A stretch of 64,000 nt of DNA from Chloroflexota bacterium (lineage in GTDB: Bacteria; Chloroflexota; Dormibacteria; Aeolococcales; Aeolococcaceae), in NCBI GenBank assembly GCA_005880985.1, contig VBIQ01000005.1:124001-188000 (forward strand), given 5' to 3'. The notes beneath the pieces were generated by a model, which searched no databases, was not told where the DNA came from, and worked only from the letters and a program-made list of their open reading frames with translations. Positions 46,730 through 55,573 of the stretch are shown piece by piece. Positions within the stretch are counted from its first letter, which is position 1, and each line of letters begins with the position of its first letter. Position numbers and translations under genes: made by a program.

Positions 46730-47800
46730 TCAGTTCGCGTCGACTGCGGCCGGAAGCTCGACGGTGAAGGTTGCGCCTTCGTCCGGGACCGAATCGACGG
46801 CGATTCGACCGCCGTGGGCCTCGACGACATGACGGGCGATGGCGAGCCCGAGCCCGGTGCCCTCACCGTCGCGCTGGCGGGAGCGGTCCGCCTTCCAGAA
46901 ACGTTCGAAGATGCGGCGCTGGTCCTCGGGCGCGATGCCGACGCCGGTGTCGCAGACGGTGAGCCGGACGCGGCCCTCGTCGCCCGGCCCGGCGGTGACG
47001 GTGATGCGTCCGCCCGCGGGAGTGAACTTGATGGCGTTGTGCACCAGGTTGCGCATCACCTGGCCGAGACGGGTGGCGTCGCAGAGCACGGACGGAGTGT
47101 CAGGGGCGATCTCGTCGCGGAGCTCGAGCTGCCGCTCGTCGGCAAGCGGCCGCAGGCGCTCCACCGCGACCAGCAGCTCGGTCACCGGCACCGGCGCGAC
47201 ACGCACGCTCAGCTGGCCGGACTCGATGGCGCTGAGCTCGAGCAGCTCACTCACCATCTGGCTCATGTGGGAGACCTCGAGGCCGATCCTGCTGACGAAC
47301 ATCGGCGCCATCTCGGGGTCGGCAAGGGCGCCCTCCTGCAGGGTCTCGACCAGTAGCTGGATGGCAGCGATCGGGGTCCGCAGCTCGTGCGAGATGTTGC
47401 CCACGAAGTCGCGCCGGACCGATTCGAGACGGCGCAGCTGCGTCTCGTCGCGGAGCACCACCGCCACCTCGGTGACCGGACCGTGGGCGCCGCCGAGGGG
47501 AAAGGCCCGCGCCATCACGTAGCGCTCACCGCTGGCGTCGACCAGCTCCCGGGCGCACTCGGCCGCCGAGCCGAGACAGGTCTCGACCAGCATCGCCAGG
47601 CGATGGTCGGAGACGGCGTGGACCAGCCGGCGGCCGGCGGCGTCCGCCGGCAGTTGCAGCGTGGTGGTGGCGGCGGGATTGGCAAAGCGGACGCAGCCGT
47701 CGTCGCCCACGATGAGCAGCCCCTCCTCGAGATGGCCACAGACCGCCTCGAGCAACTCCGTGGCCCGCGGGATGCTGGTCTGCAGGGGAAGGCCGGTCAT
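46730..47800 (-). CDS. phoR: PhoR-like phosphate-regulon sensor histidine kinase
   Basis: 356 residues: an N-terminal PAS-like domain ([21 protein letters not shown]), then a HisKA domain with the H-box [15 protein letters not shown], and a full ATPase domain with [32 protein letters not shown] and [18 protein letters not shown]. No membrane helix is present, unlike most PhoR, so it would sense through a membrane partner such as PhoU-Pst or be purely cytosolic. It is divergent from pstB-phoU-phoB, which supports the name. TATACT lies 9 nt before the ATG. Confidence 0.87.
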   Translation of the reverse strand: MTGLPLQTSIPRATELLEAVCGHLEEGLLIVGDDGCVRFANPAATTTLQLPADAAGRRLVHAVSDHRLAMLVETCLGSAAECARELVDASGERYVMARAFPLGGAHGPVTEVAVVLRDETQLRRLESVRRDFVGNISHELRTPIAAIQLLVETLQEGALADPEMAPMFVSRIGLEVSHMSQMVSELLELSAIESGQLSVRVAPVPVTELLVAVERLRPLADERQLELRDEIAPDTPSVLCDATRLGQVMRNLVHNAIKFTPAGGRITVTAGPGDEGRVRLTVCDTGVGIAPEDQRRIFERFWKADRSRQRDGEGTGLGLAIARHVVEAHGGRIAVDSVPDEGATFTVELPAAVDAN

Positions 47801-47809
47801 CCTCGACCG

Positions 47810-47815
47810 AGTATA
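47810..47815 (-). promoter_or_regulatory. -10 box TATACT, phoR
   Basis: TATACT is 9 nt before the phoR ATG. Confidence 0.5.
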
Positions 47816-47853
47816 GGCGCGCCCCGACGGCGCCCAGGATCGACGGGCGTGCG

Positions 47854-47873
47854 CTTAACCACTCGCTTACCAT
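47854..47873 (+). promoter_or_regulatory. Candidate Pho box and -10 upstream of pstB
   Basis: CTTAACC (47854-47860) and CTTACCA (47866-47872) are direct repeats with a 12-bp period, similar in style to TTAACA-type Pho boxes of Gram-positives. TACCAT (47868-47873) within them could be the -10. It lies in the phoR-pstB divergent region, the expected place for autoregulation by the PhoB-like regulator. Confidence 0.35.
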
Positions 47874-47952
47874 TTCCACTGGCGATCGCCCGCTGCCACC
47901 GCCAGCTCGGTGGCCGTCCGGGCCTGCGATCACCAGCCTCGAGCCGACCAGC

Positions 47953-48774
47953 ATGCGCCTACCGTTCGTGGCCGAGATCCCTGCCGAGCCGGTGGGCGAG
48001 ATGCCCGCCACCAAGCTCGAGACCCAGGACTTGCGCGCCTACTACGGCGACTTCCTGGCGCTGCGCGACATCGCCCTGGTCGCGCCCGAGGGGCGGATCA
48101 CCGCCATCATCGGTCCCAGCGGCTGCGGCAAGACCACCCTGCTGCGCAGCCTCAACCGGATGAACGACCTGGTGCCGGGATACCACAGCCAGGGCAGGAT
48201 CCTGCTCGACGGCGTCGACCTGAATGCGCGCGATCACGACATCATCGCCACCAGGCGACGGATCGGGATGCTCTTCCAGCGGCCCAACCCGTTCCCGATG
48301 TCGATCTTCGACAACGTGGCCTACGGGCTGCGCCTGGCGGGCCGGGTTCCTCGCAGCGAACTCAACGGCCTGGTCGAGCTGTCGCTGCGGCGGGTGGGCC
48401 TCTTCGACGAGGTCCGCGATCGGTTGAACCGATCCGGCCTCAGCCTGTCGGGGGGACAGCAGCAGCGCCTCTGCCTGGCCCGGACGCTGGCGGTCGAGCC
48501 GGACGTGATCCTTATGGATGAGCCGACATCGTCCCTCGATCCCATTGCCACCCTGCTCATCGAGGACCTGATGGTCGAGCTGCGAGACAAGGTGACCATC
48601 GTCATCGTCACCCACAACATGCAGCAGGCGACCCGGGTCAGCGACTGGACCGCCTTCATGCTGATGGGGGACGGGCGCGCGGGCGAGCTGGTCGAGCAGG
48701 CACCGACGGCCCAGCTGTTCACCTACCCGCGTGACCGCCGGACCGAGGACTACATCACCGGACGGTTTGGATGA
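47953..48774 (+). CDS. pstB: Phosphate ABC transporter ATP-binding protein PstB
   Basis: The 273-residue ATPase carries Walker [13 protein letters not shown], a Q-loop in [20 protein letters not shown], which is diagnostic of PstB, signature LSGGQQQR, Walker [14 protein letters not shown] and the H-loop VTHNMQQA. The NRMNDLVPG segment is also typical of PstB. No pstS, pstC or pstA is adjacent, so the permease is encoded elsewhere. phoU overlaps its 3' end by 4 bp. Confidence 0.94.
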   Translation: MRLPFVAEIPAEPVGEMPATKLETQDLRAYYGDFLALRDIALVAPEGRITAIIGPSGCGKTTLLRSLNRMNDLVPGYHSQGRILLDGVDLNARDHDIIATRRRIGMLFQRPNPFPMSIFDNVAYGLRLAGRVPRSELNGLVELSLRRVGLFDEVRDRLNRSGLSLSGGQQQRLCLARTLAVEPDVILMDEPTSSLDPIATLLIEDLMVELRDKVTIVIVTHNMQQATRVSDWTAFMLMGDGRAGELVEQAPTAQLFTYPRDRRTEDYITGRFG

Positions 48775-49445
48775 TGGACCCGCTGCCACATCCTCATCGC
48801 GCCGTCCTCGACGCCGAGCTGCGCCGCGTCCGTGAGGTGATCCTCACCATGGGTGATCACGTCGATCAGGCGATCACCCTGGCCATCAGCGGGCTGGTCA
48901 ACCGCGACGTTGCTCTCTGCAGCCAGGTCATCGCTGACGACGCGAGACTCAACGACCTGCAACGCGAGGCACGCGAGCTGAGCTTCACCGTGATCCTCAC
49001 CCAGTCGCCAGTGGCTCGCGACCTGCGCGAGATCATGGGTTTCATGCACATGGCCGCCGAGCTGGAGCGCATGGGCGATCACTGTGTCAGCATCGCCAAG
49101 ATCGCCCGCAATCTCGCCGACCTTCCCGAGATGCGCGCCCACGTCGACCTGCCGCGCATGGCCGAGTACTGCGCCGACCAGGTGCGCGACATGCTGTCGG
49201 CGCTGGTGGCCCGCGATCCGGAGCGGGCTCGTGCCGTCGCCGACCGCGACGACCGAGTCGACCGGATCTACCACCGCCTGTTCGACGACCTGGTGCAACT
49301 GATGATCGACAACAGCGACTGTGTCTACCGCGCCACCAACCTGATCTTCATCGCCCATCATCTGGAGCGGATCGGCGACCGGGTCACCAATCTCGCCGAG
49401 GACCTGCTCTTCCTCGAGACCGGCCGCATCGAGGAGCTGGGGTGA
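48771..49445 (+). CDS. phoU: Phosphate signalling protein PhoU
   Basis: The 224 residues form two PhoU three-helix repeats, visible through the paired motifs [22 protein letters not shown] and [19 protein letters not shown], each with an ExxxD/ERxxD iron-cluster-type ligand set. PhoU relays Pst status to PhoR and limits uptake. It overlaps pstB and phoB by 4 bp each, so the three are translationally coupled. Confidence 0.95.
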   Translation: MMDPLPHPHRAVLDAELRRVREVILTMGDHVDQAITLAISGLVNRDVALCSQVIADDARLNDLQREARELSFTVILTQSPVARDLREIMGFMHMAAELERMGDHCVSIAKIARNLADLPEMRAHVDLPRMAEYCADQVRDMLSALVARDPERARAVADRDDRVDRIYHRLFDDLVQLMIDNSDCVYRATNLIFIAHHLERIGDRVTNLAEDLLFLETGRIEELG

Positions 49446-50185
49446 CGCCCAAACGCATCCTCCTCGTCGAGGACGAGGAGAGCATCAGAAACACGCTCCG
49501 TTACAACCTCGCCAAGGAAGGGTTCGCGGTCAGTGAGGCACGCACCGGGACCCAGGCACTGAGCGAGGCGCGGCGGGTGCGTCCCGACCTCGTCGTGCTC
49601 GACCTGATGCTTCCCGAGCTCAGCGGGCTCGAGGTCTGTCGCATCCTGCGCCAGGAGACCAGCGTCCCCATCCTCATCCTGACCGCCAAAGACAGCGAGG
49701 TCGACAAGGTGGTCGGGCTGCAGATCGGCGCCGACGACTACGTGACCAAGCCCTTCTCGCTGCGCGAGATCCTGGCCCGCATCACCGCGCTGCTGCGCCG
49801 GGTCGAGTTGAGCACCGGCTCGAACAACCATCCGCCACCGTCCGACGAGGTCGAGGTGCTCGGCGACTTCCGGCTGGACCGGGCCGCGCGAACCGTCCAT
49901 GTCGGCGACCACGAGCTGCACCTCGCACCCAAGGAGTTCGATCTCCTCTCGTTCCTCCTGGCCAACGCCGGCCGGGTGCAGCCCCGCGAGAACATCATCC
50001 AGAGGGTCTGGGGGAGCAACTTCTTCGGAGAGCGCAAGACCGTCGACGTCCATGTCCGCTGGCTGCGCGAGAAGTTCGAGCAGTTCGAGCGCATGCCGTT
50101 CCGCATCACCACCGTCTTCGGCGTCGGCTACCGGCTCGACCGCCTCGACCACGCCGTCGAAGCGCGGCGGCAGGGCGCCGGATGA
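49442..50185 (+). CDS. phoB: PhoB/PhoP-type response regulator
   Basis: The 247-residue OmpR-family regulator has a receiver with EDE acidic pocket, the phosphoacceptor in LVVLDLMLPELSG, LTAKDSEVDKVVGLQIGADDYVTKPFS, and a winged-helix output domain (LAPKEFDLLSFLLANAGRV, RENIIQRVWG, KTVDVHVRWLREKFE). The start GTG overlaps the phoU stop. It is the expected partner of the divergent phoR. Naming as phoB rests on this context. Confidence 0.93.
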   Translation: MTPKRILLVEDEESIRNTLRYNLAKEGFAVSEARTGTQALSEARRVRPDLVVLDLMLPELSGLEVCRILRQETSVPILILTAKDSEVDKVVGLQIGADDYVTKPFSLREILARITALLRRVELSTGSNNHPPPSDEVEVLGDFRLDRAARTVHVGDHELHLAPKEFDLLSFLLANAGRVQPRENIIQRVWGSNFFGERKTVDVHVRWLREKFEQFERMPFRITTVFGVGYRLDRLDHAVEARRQGAG

Positions 50186-50300
50186 GCCGGGAGCGGGAGC
50201 CGGCGGGCCGAGCCACGGGGTCCAGAGGTCGGGGCCGACGTGGTAGATACTGCGACCCCCCGGCGCCTCAGCCGCGCCACGCACGGAGAGTTGCCCGCCG

Positions 50301-50423
50301 ATGCTCCTGACCGCCGCACCCAACCTGCTCTTCGTCCTCGGGGTTCCGTTCATCGGGCTGTTGCTGTGCGTGGGGCTCGCCTACCTCCTCTACCGCACCT
50401 GGGAGCAGGCATCTCGGGGCTGA
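50301..50423 (+). CDS. 40-aa single-span membrane peptide
   Basis: The frame encodes MLLTAAPN, then a hydrophobic helix LLFVLGVPFIGLLLCVGLAYLLY, then RTWEQASRG. GGAGAG lies about 10 nt before the ATG, and the stop is 7 bp before the start of the hydroxyglutarate-oxidase gene, so it looks like the first cistron of an operon. Size and topology suit a small subunit or regulator of a membrane complex. No family recognised. Confidence 0.6.
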   Translation: MLLTAAPNLLFVLGVPFIGLLLCVGLAYLLYRTWEQASRG

Positions 50424-50430
50424 GCACGGC

Positions 50431-51636
50431 GTGACCTCGCCGTCGATCGCGGTGATCGGCGGCGGCATCGTCGGCCTGGCGGTGGCACGGGAGCTGCTCC
50501 ACCGCCGGCCCGGCTCCGCGGTGGTCGCACTGGAGAAGGAGGCCGCGGTCGGCCGGCACCAGACGGGCCACAACAGCGGGGTGCTGCACTCCGGCGTCTA
50601 CTACCAGCCGGGATCGCTCCGGGCGCGCACCTGCGTGGCCGGCGCAACCATGCTGGCCGACTTCTGCCGGGACCACGGCGTGCCGGTGACGGTCTGCGGC
50701 AAGGTGATCGTCGCCACCCGTCCCGACGAGCTGCCGCGGTTGGAGGAGCTGCGCCGCCGGGGGCTGGCCAACGGCGTCCCCGGCGTCTCGCTGATCGGGC
50801 CGGAGCGACTGCGTGAGCTCGAGCCGCACGTGGTCGGCATGGCCGGGCTGCACGTTCCCGGCGCCGCCGTCGTCGATTTCAGCGCGGTCGCTCGGGCGCT
50901 CGCCGCAGACATCCACGACGCCGGCGGCGAGGTCCGCTGCGGGGTCGAGGTCACCAGCATCGACACCTCCGGGGCTGCCACCGTTCTCGGCACCCCCGGG
51001 GACTCGGTGCGGGTCGACGCCGCCGTCATCTGCGCCGGGCTGCAGTCGGACCGTCTCGCCCGTTTGGCAGGGGCACCGTCGACACCGCGGATCGTCCCCT
51101 TTCGCGGCGACTGGCTGGCGCTGCGACCGGATCGCGCCAACCTGGTCCGTGGCCTCGTCTACCCGGTGCCGGAGCCCGGCCTGCCGTTTCTCGGCGTCCA
51201 CGCCACCCGGGGACCCGACGGCAGGGTGCTGATCGGCCCCAACGCGGTGCTCGCCCTGGCGCGCGAGGGATACCGCCGCGGTGCCGTCGACCGCCGCGAC
51301 CTCGGTGAGTTGCTGGCCTATCCCGGTCTGTGGCGACTGCTCGCGCGGCACTGGCGCTCGGGAGCGGCGGAGCTGCTCCGCGACCGAAGCCGCCGGCTGC
51401 TGCTGCGGTCACTGCGCCGCTATCTTCCCGAGGTGACACCGGACGATCTGCGTCCCGCCGGCTGCGGAATCCGGGCCCAGGCGGTCAGCCCCGGCGGCAG
51501 GCTGATCGACGACTTCGTGCTCTGGAGCCGTCCGCGACTGGTGGCGGTGCGCAACGCACCCTCGCCGGCCGCCACCGCCGCGCTCGCCATCGCCCAGCTC
51601 GTCGCCGACGAGGTGGAGAGCGTGGCGCTGCGATGA
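50431..51636 (+). CDS. lhgO: L-2-hydroxyglutarate oxidase (LhgO-like) flavoprotein
   Basis: The 401-residue DAO-fold enzyme begins with the FAD motif VIGGGIVGLAVARELL and has the LhgO signature GHNSGVLHSGVYYQPGSLRA and LCVAG-like (TCVAGATML) block. Later come GLHVPGAAVVDFSAVARAL, VICAGLQSDRLA and a C-terminal AGCGIRAQAVSPGG. It oxidises L-2-hydroxyglutarate to 2-oxoglutarate, passing electrons to oxygen or the membrane quinone pool. Length and motifs are standard; the symbol is by similarity. The upstream membrane peptide and the downstream FAD reductase are on the same strand with gaps under 12 bp. Confidence 0.9.
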   Translation: MTSPSIAVIGGGIVGLAVARELLHRRPGSAVVALEKEAAVGRHQTGHNSGVLHSGVYYQPGSLRARTCVAGATMLADFCRDHGVPVTVCGKVIVATRPDELPRLEELRRRGLANGVPGVSLIGPERLRELEPHVVGMAGLHVPGAAVVDFSAVARALAADIHDAGGEVRCGVEVTSIDTSGAATVLGTPGDSVRVDAAVICAGLQSDRLARLAGAPSTPRIVPFRGDWLALRPDRANLVRGLVYPVPEPGLPFLGVHATRGPDGRVLIGPNAVLALAREGYRRGAVDRRDLGELLAYPGLWRLLARHWRSGAAELLRDRSRRLLLRSLRRYLPEVTPDDLRPAGCGIRAQAVSPGGRLIDDFVLWSRPRLVAVRNAPSPAATAALAIAQLVADEVESVALR

Positions 51637-51646
51637 TGGTTGCGTC

Positions 51647-52822
51647 ATGTACGACGTGGTGATCGCCGGTGGCGGGCCCGCCGGGCTCTGCGCCGCGCGC
51701 GCCGCGGCACGCGCCGGCGCGCGCGTCGTCGTCTGCGAACGCGACGCCGCGTTCGGCATCCCCACCCGCACCAGCGGCGGCAGCTTCGTCGCCGACATCC
51801 GGGCGATGGGAGTGCCCGAGGAGCTCTACAACGTCGTCCGCACGGTGCGCTTCCTGGGGCCGACGACGTCGGCCACGGTGCGACTGGGTCCCGCCGACGT
51901 CTGCGTGCTCGACGTGCGCGCCCTCTATCAGTGGCTGGCGGAGGGGGCCGCGGCGGCGGGCGCCGAGCTGCGCCTGCGCAGCACCGTGGAGCGTGCCAGC
52001 GTCGAGGCGGCGCGGCTCAGCGTCACCGTGCGCCAGCCGGGCGGCGGCGAGACGCTGGCCGCCCGCTTCGCGGTGGATGCCACCGGCACCGCCGCGGTGC
52101 TGGCTCGCTCGACCGGCATGCACGCCCCCTTTGCCCGGCGTGCGGTCGGCGTCGAGGTCGACATGGCAGCGCCGACCTTCCCCCACGACACCTGCTTTCT
52201 GATCGTCGGTGAGCATGTCGCGCCGGCCGGCTACGCGTGGGCCTTTCCGTATCGCCCCGGGCGGGTGCGGGTCGGGTGCGGGGTCATCCGTCCCGACAGC
52301 GAAGCCGACCCACGACGGCTGCTCGACCAGGTGCTGGATCTCCCCGAGCTGCGCGACGCGCTGGACGGTGCCCAACCGATCGAGCGGCACGCCGGCCTGA
52401 TCCCGGTGGAGCCTCTGCGCACCGCCGTCGTGCAGGACGGGATCGTCTGCATCGGTGACGCCGCGTCGCATGCCTCGACCCTGGTCGGCGAGGGCATCCG
52501 CTACGCGATGGCGGCGGGTGAGGCGGCGGGCACCGCGCTGGGCGAGGCGCTGCGCGCGGGTGGTGACGAGGCGCCGCTGCGTGCGTTCGAACGCCACTGG
52601 CGCCGGCGCTTCGGGCGTGACTTCGCCGTCGCCTATCGCATCAATCGCGCGCTGGCCGCGTTCGACGATGCTCACTGGGATCGCGCGGTGGCGGCGCTGC
52701 AGAGAACGCCGCCGTGGTTTGTTGTGTCGGCGCTCAGCACCCGCTTCCGGGCGCGCGACCTTGCCCGCCTCGCCGCCGGCCATCCCGGCCTGGCCCTCAG
52801 CTTCCTGCGCGCCGCCCGCTGA
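51647..52822 (+). CDS. Geranylgeranyl-reductase-family FAD-dependent oxidoreductase
   Basis: 391 residues with an N-terminal dinucleotide motif VIAGGGPAGLCAARAAARAG, a substrate-side DATGTAAVLARSTG, and the GD FAD motif CIGDAASHASTLVGEGIRYAMAAGEAAG typical of geranylgeranyl reductases and related halogenase/hydroxylase-type enzymes. Possible roles are saturation of isoprenoid side chains (menaquinone or lipids) or another prenyl hydrogenation. It follows lhgO by 10 bp. Substrate assignment is inference. Confidence 0.85.
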   Translation: MYDVVIAGGGPAGLCAARAAARAGARVVVCERDAAFGIPTRTSGGSFVADIRAMGVPEELYNVVRTVRFLGPTTSATVRLGPADVCVLDVRALYQWLAEGAAAAGAELRLRSTVERASVEAARLSVTVRQPGGGETLAARFAVDATGTAAVLARSTGMHAPFARRAVGVEVDMAAPTFPHDTCFLIVGEHVAPAGYAWAFPYRPGRVRVGCGVIRPDSEADPRRLLDQVLDLPELRDALDGAQPIERHAGLIPVEPLRTAVVQDGIVCIGDAASHASTLVGEGIRYAMAAGEAAGTALGEALRAGGDEAPLRAFERHWRRRFGRDFAVAYRINRALAAFDDAHWDRAVAALQRTPPWFVVSALSTRFRARDLARLAAGHPGLALSFLRAAR

Positions 52823-52837
52823 GCCGCGCGCGGCGCG

Positions 52838-53431
52838 TCAGGGATGCGGCGTGGGGGTCGGCGACGCTGCCGCGGTGGGCAGCGAGGTTGGTTGGGCGGT
52901 CGGCGTCGACGGAGCCGCGCTCACCAGCTCGATGTCGAAGATCAGGGTGGCGTTGGGAGGAATCGGGCTCCGACCGGCGCTTCCATACGCCAGCGCGGGC
53001 GGGATCACCAGGCGTCGCTTGCCGCCGACGCGCATCCCCACCAAACCCTGGTCCCAACCCTTGATCACCTCGCCGCGCCCGAGCACGAAGGTGAACGGCT
53101 GCCTGCCGCTGCGACGCGAGGTGTCGAAGAGCTGATCGTTACTGTCCAACCAGCCCGTGTACTGGACGGTGAGGGTCTCGCCCGCCTGGGCTGCTGCCCC
53201 GGTGCCGCGTTCGATGTCGCCAACCTTGAGGCCGCCACGGACGAGTTGGAGCTGGACGGAGGTGCAGAGATCGTCGCCGCCGGGCGTCGGCGTCAAGGTG
53301 CATCCACCCTGGACATTCGCGGCTCCCGTGCTCGGTGCCCCAGTGCTGTCGGGGCCGTTGGCTCCGCAGGCGGCGAGCACCACGCCGAGAGCGGCGGTGA
53401 GAAGGAGGGCCCGGGAAGCGGAAGGGGTCAT
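52838..53431 (-). CDS. FKBP-type peptidyl-prolyl isomerase lipoprotein
   Basis: 197 residues. The signal peptide ends LAAC (lipobox), then a Thr/Ser/Pro linker of about 45 residues. The FKBP domain follows with GETLTVQYTGWLDSNDQLFDTS, FVLGRGEVIKGWDQGLVGMRVGGKRRLVIPP and YGSAGRSPIPPNATLIFDIELV, including the conserved Tyr, Phe, Trp and Asp of the binding pocket. It would fold secreted proteins at the outer membrane face. The ATG at 53431 is used rather than a TTG 6 nt upstream. Confidence 0.93.
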   Translation of the reverse strand: MTPSASRALLLTAALGVVLAACGANGPDSTGAPSTGAANVQGGCTLTPTPGGDDLCTSVQLQLVRGGLKVGDIERGTGAAAQAGETLTVQYTGWLDSNDQLFDTSRRSGRQPFTFVLGRGEVIKGWDQGLVGMRVGGKRRLVIPPALAYGSAGRSPIPPNATLIFDIELVSAAPSTPTAQPTSLPTAAASPTPTPHP

Positions 53432-53613
53432 GTGCAACTCATGGGCGCAGCCCTAGCTACCGTCGGACCGCCCACGGCAAGCGCGGCGGCGGGCGCGGCG
53501 ATGGTACCTGCGCCGCCGGCGCCAGGGTCGCCGGGGCCTCTCCACATTCATCATCGGCCCAGCGGCAATCGCCCGTAGAATGGCTCCGCCCACACCTGCC
53601 AGGAGCTTCGATC

Positions 53614-53814
53614 ATGGCCAACGCCATCAAGGAATCCAAGGGTGTCTACACCCAGAAGGACATCGTCACCAGCCTGCGCTGCCCGGTCTGCAACAAGCTG
53701 ATGCGCCAGAACGAGATCAGCGTGGAGATCGCCTTCCGCCACAGCCGCCGGCCAGGCGAACCCAAGCGCGAGCGCATCGTCAAGCACGCCCGCAACTGCG
53801 GAAAAGCTGCCTGA
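53614..53814 (+). CDS. Small zinc-finger-like protein, unknown
   Basis: The 66 residues contain LRCPVCNKLM (CxxC) and, about 30 residues on, KHARNC, giving a possible C-C-H-C zinc site with a basic middle (HSRRPGEPKRERI). This is the look of a small nucleic-acid-binding or anti-sigma-like protein, but I do not recognise it. AGGAG lies 7-8 nt before the ATG and a TAGAAT stands further upstream. It is followed by the LON-domain gene. Confidence 0.75.
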   Translation: MANAIKESKGVYTQKDIVTSLRCPVCNKLMRQNEISVEIAFRHSRRPGEPKRERIVKHARNCGKAA

Positions 53815-53852
53815 GGGCAAGTTCACGGCCCGTCTCGCCGCGGCTACCTGGA

Positions 53853-53858
53853 TACACT
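53853..53858 (+). promoter_or_regulatory. -10 box TACACT, LON-domain gene
   Basis: TACACT ends 6 nt before the GTG at 53865. Confidence 0.55.
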
Positions 53859-53864
53859 GGCCGG

Positions 53865-54515
53865 GTGGCCGTGGAGATTCCGCTCTTCCCACTTGGCGTG
53901 GTGCTCTTTCCGCACATGCCGTTGCCGTTGCACATCTTCGAAGAGCGCTATCGGGAGATGATGCGCGACTGCCAGGAGAAGGGGGTCGGCTTCGGCGTGG
54001 TCGCCATCCGCGAAGGGCGCGAGGTCGATGCCGTCGCCGAGCCCTTCCGGGTGGGCACCCTGGCCCAGCTGCGATCGGTCGAGCGACTCGAGGATGGCCG
54101 CTTCAACATCCTTGTCACCGGTGCGACGCGCTACCACATCGCCCGGGTATCGCTGGAACGCTCGTACCTGGTCGGCGAGGTCCAGTTCCTCGAGGATCGC
54201 AGCGGCGACCCGACCAGGCTGATCAGTCTCCGGGGGTGGGTCGCCGGGGCCTTCCAGCGCTACGCCGACGAGCTGCGCCGACTCGCCGATGAGGCACCGA
54301 CCACGCTGGAGCTGCCAGACGATCCCGAGCTGCTCTCCTACCTGGTCGCGGCCACCATGCAGGTCGAGGTGGCGCGCAAGCAGGAACTGCTCGAGATCGA
54401 CTCCGCGGAGGACCGCCTGCGCGCCTGCCTGACACTGCTGCGACGCGAGGTGGTGTTACTCGATCGCATGCTCGCCCGCCGCGACGTGCGCGCCGAGGCG
54501 ATCTCCCCCAACTAG
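53865..54515 (+). CDS. LON substrate-binding-domain protein
   Basis: 216 residues homologous to the N-terminal domain of Lon protease: EIPLFPLGVVLFPHMPLPLHIFEERYREMM, GTLAQLRSVERLEDGRFNILVTGATRYHI, and the helical C-terminal half ending LLRREVVLLDRMLA. No AAA or protease domain follows, so it is a stand-alone member. Stand-alone forms are common but functionally undefined. The start is the GTG directly after a -10-like box. Confidence 0.9.
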   Translation: MAVEIPLFPLGVVLFPHMPLPLHIFEERYREMMRDCQEKGVGFGVVAIREGREVDAVAEPFRVGTLAQLRSVERLEDGRFNILVTGATRYHIARVSLERSYLVGEVQFLEDRSGDPTRLISLRGWVAGAFQRYADELRRLADEAPTTLELPDDPELLSYLVAATMQVEVARKQELLEIDSAEDRLRACLTLLRREVVLLDRMLARRDVRAEAISPN

Positions 54516-54531
54516 CACCCTGGTTGCCGCG

Positions 54532-55491
54532 TCAGGTCTCCGACTGCCGGGCGCGGCGGGTGCGGTCGACCCGCCATGACGCCAGCAGGGCCACTGCCAC
54601 GGTGACGATGAAGGCCGCCAGTCCGGCGATCACCAGCGGGCGCCGGCCTGCCGAGGTCGGCAGCGCTCCCCGGCCGTTGCTGTCCGAGGCCGGCTTCACC
54701 GGTGCGCCCGACGCGTGCAGCTGCAGCTCGGCGGCGGCGGTGCCGGAGGTGGCGCGCAGCACCGTGTCGCCCGGCGCATCGCCGGTGCGCAGGGTGACGA
54801 TGGCGACCCCGGTGTCGCCGCTCACGGCACGGTCGGGGTCCACCTTGGCCCCGTGGCCGGACGAGGCGGTGATCGCGAAGCTCACCGGAGCGCGCGGCAC
54901 CGAGTAGGTGTCGCTTCCCCGGGTCGCCTCCAACGTCGCCTGCACGGCAACCGTGCTCCCCGGCGCCACCGGCGCCGCGGTGCCGGCCACCAGGAGGATG
55001 CGCTGCACCGCCAGCTCCGGTGCCGTCGGCGGGGAGCCGGGCTCAGGTGGCAGGGTGGGCGGGGGCGCCGGGAACGAGAAGCCGGAGGAGCCGCCAGGGT
55101 TGAAGAACCCGCCACCCGGGGCGCCGCTGCCCCCGCCGTGCTGCGGGCTGGCGGTCGGCGACCCACCCCGATGCGCCGGCGACGCCGTCGGCGAGGGCGT
55201 GGGGGTCGGACATTGCCGGGGACCGGGCGAGGTGCGCGGTGCCGGCGGCAGGCTGATCAGCGGGGTGGGCGTCGCCGCGCGGCTGGGCGGTGGTGGCGGG
55301 GGGACGCAGAACGGGGTCGGTGACGGGGTGGGGGTCGCCGCCGCGACAAGCTCCGTCGCCGGCGAGCTCCCTCGGGCGAGGAGCAGCCCAAGCCCTCCCG
55401 AGATGGCGGCGACGGCGCAGCCGAGGCCGGCGAGCCGGCGCCGGGAGCGGCTCGACCGCCGCGCCTCCCCGGTCGGGTCGGGAGAGCTCAT
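54532..55491 (-). CDS. Proline-rich surface protein with Ig-like domain
   Basis: 319 residues. A membrane or signal helix lies near residue 25-40. About 110 residues of Pro/Thr/Ser/Gly-rich linker follow, then a beta-rich domain of invasin/Big-like type (GSTVAVQATLEATRG, VAIVTLRTGDAPGDTVLRATSG), and a C-terminal membrane helix with a basic end. This suggests a cell-wall-spanning surface protein. No sorting motif such as LPxTG is seen. Adhesion or structural role inferred. Confidence 0.7.
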   Translation of the reverse strand: MSSPDPTGEARRSSRSRRRLAGLGCAVAAISGGLGLLLARGSSPATELVAAATPTPSPTPFCVPPPPPPSRAATPTPLISLPPAPRTSPGPRQCPTPTPSPTASPAHRGGSPTASPQHGGGSGAPGGGFFNPGGSSGFSFPAPPPTLPPEPGSPPTAPELAVQRILLVAGTAAPVAPGSTVAVQATLEATRGSDTYSVPRAPVSFAITASSGHGAKVDPDRAVSGDTGVAIVTLRTGDAPGDTVLRATSGTAAAELQLHASGAPVKPASDSNGRGALPTSAGRRPLVIAGLAAFIVTVAVALLASWRVDRTRRARQSET

Positions 55492-55573
55492 GGTCGCCGC
55501 ATTGTCTGCCGGTCGGCCGCGGCCAGAGCCGACAAGGCCGGGGCCGGGCCTCAGGAAGCGGGGCGGCGCGAGC

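Noticed and set aside
46467-46832. Plus-strand frame spanning the M23 gene end and tRNA-Glu
   Set aside because: It covers the entire tRNA and lacks coding features.
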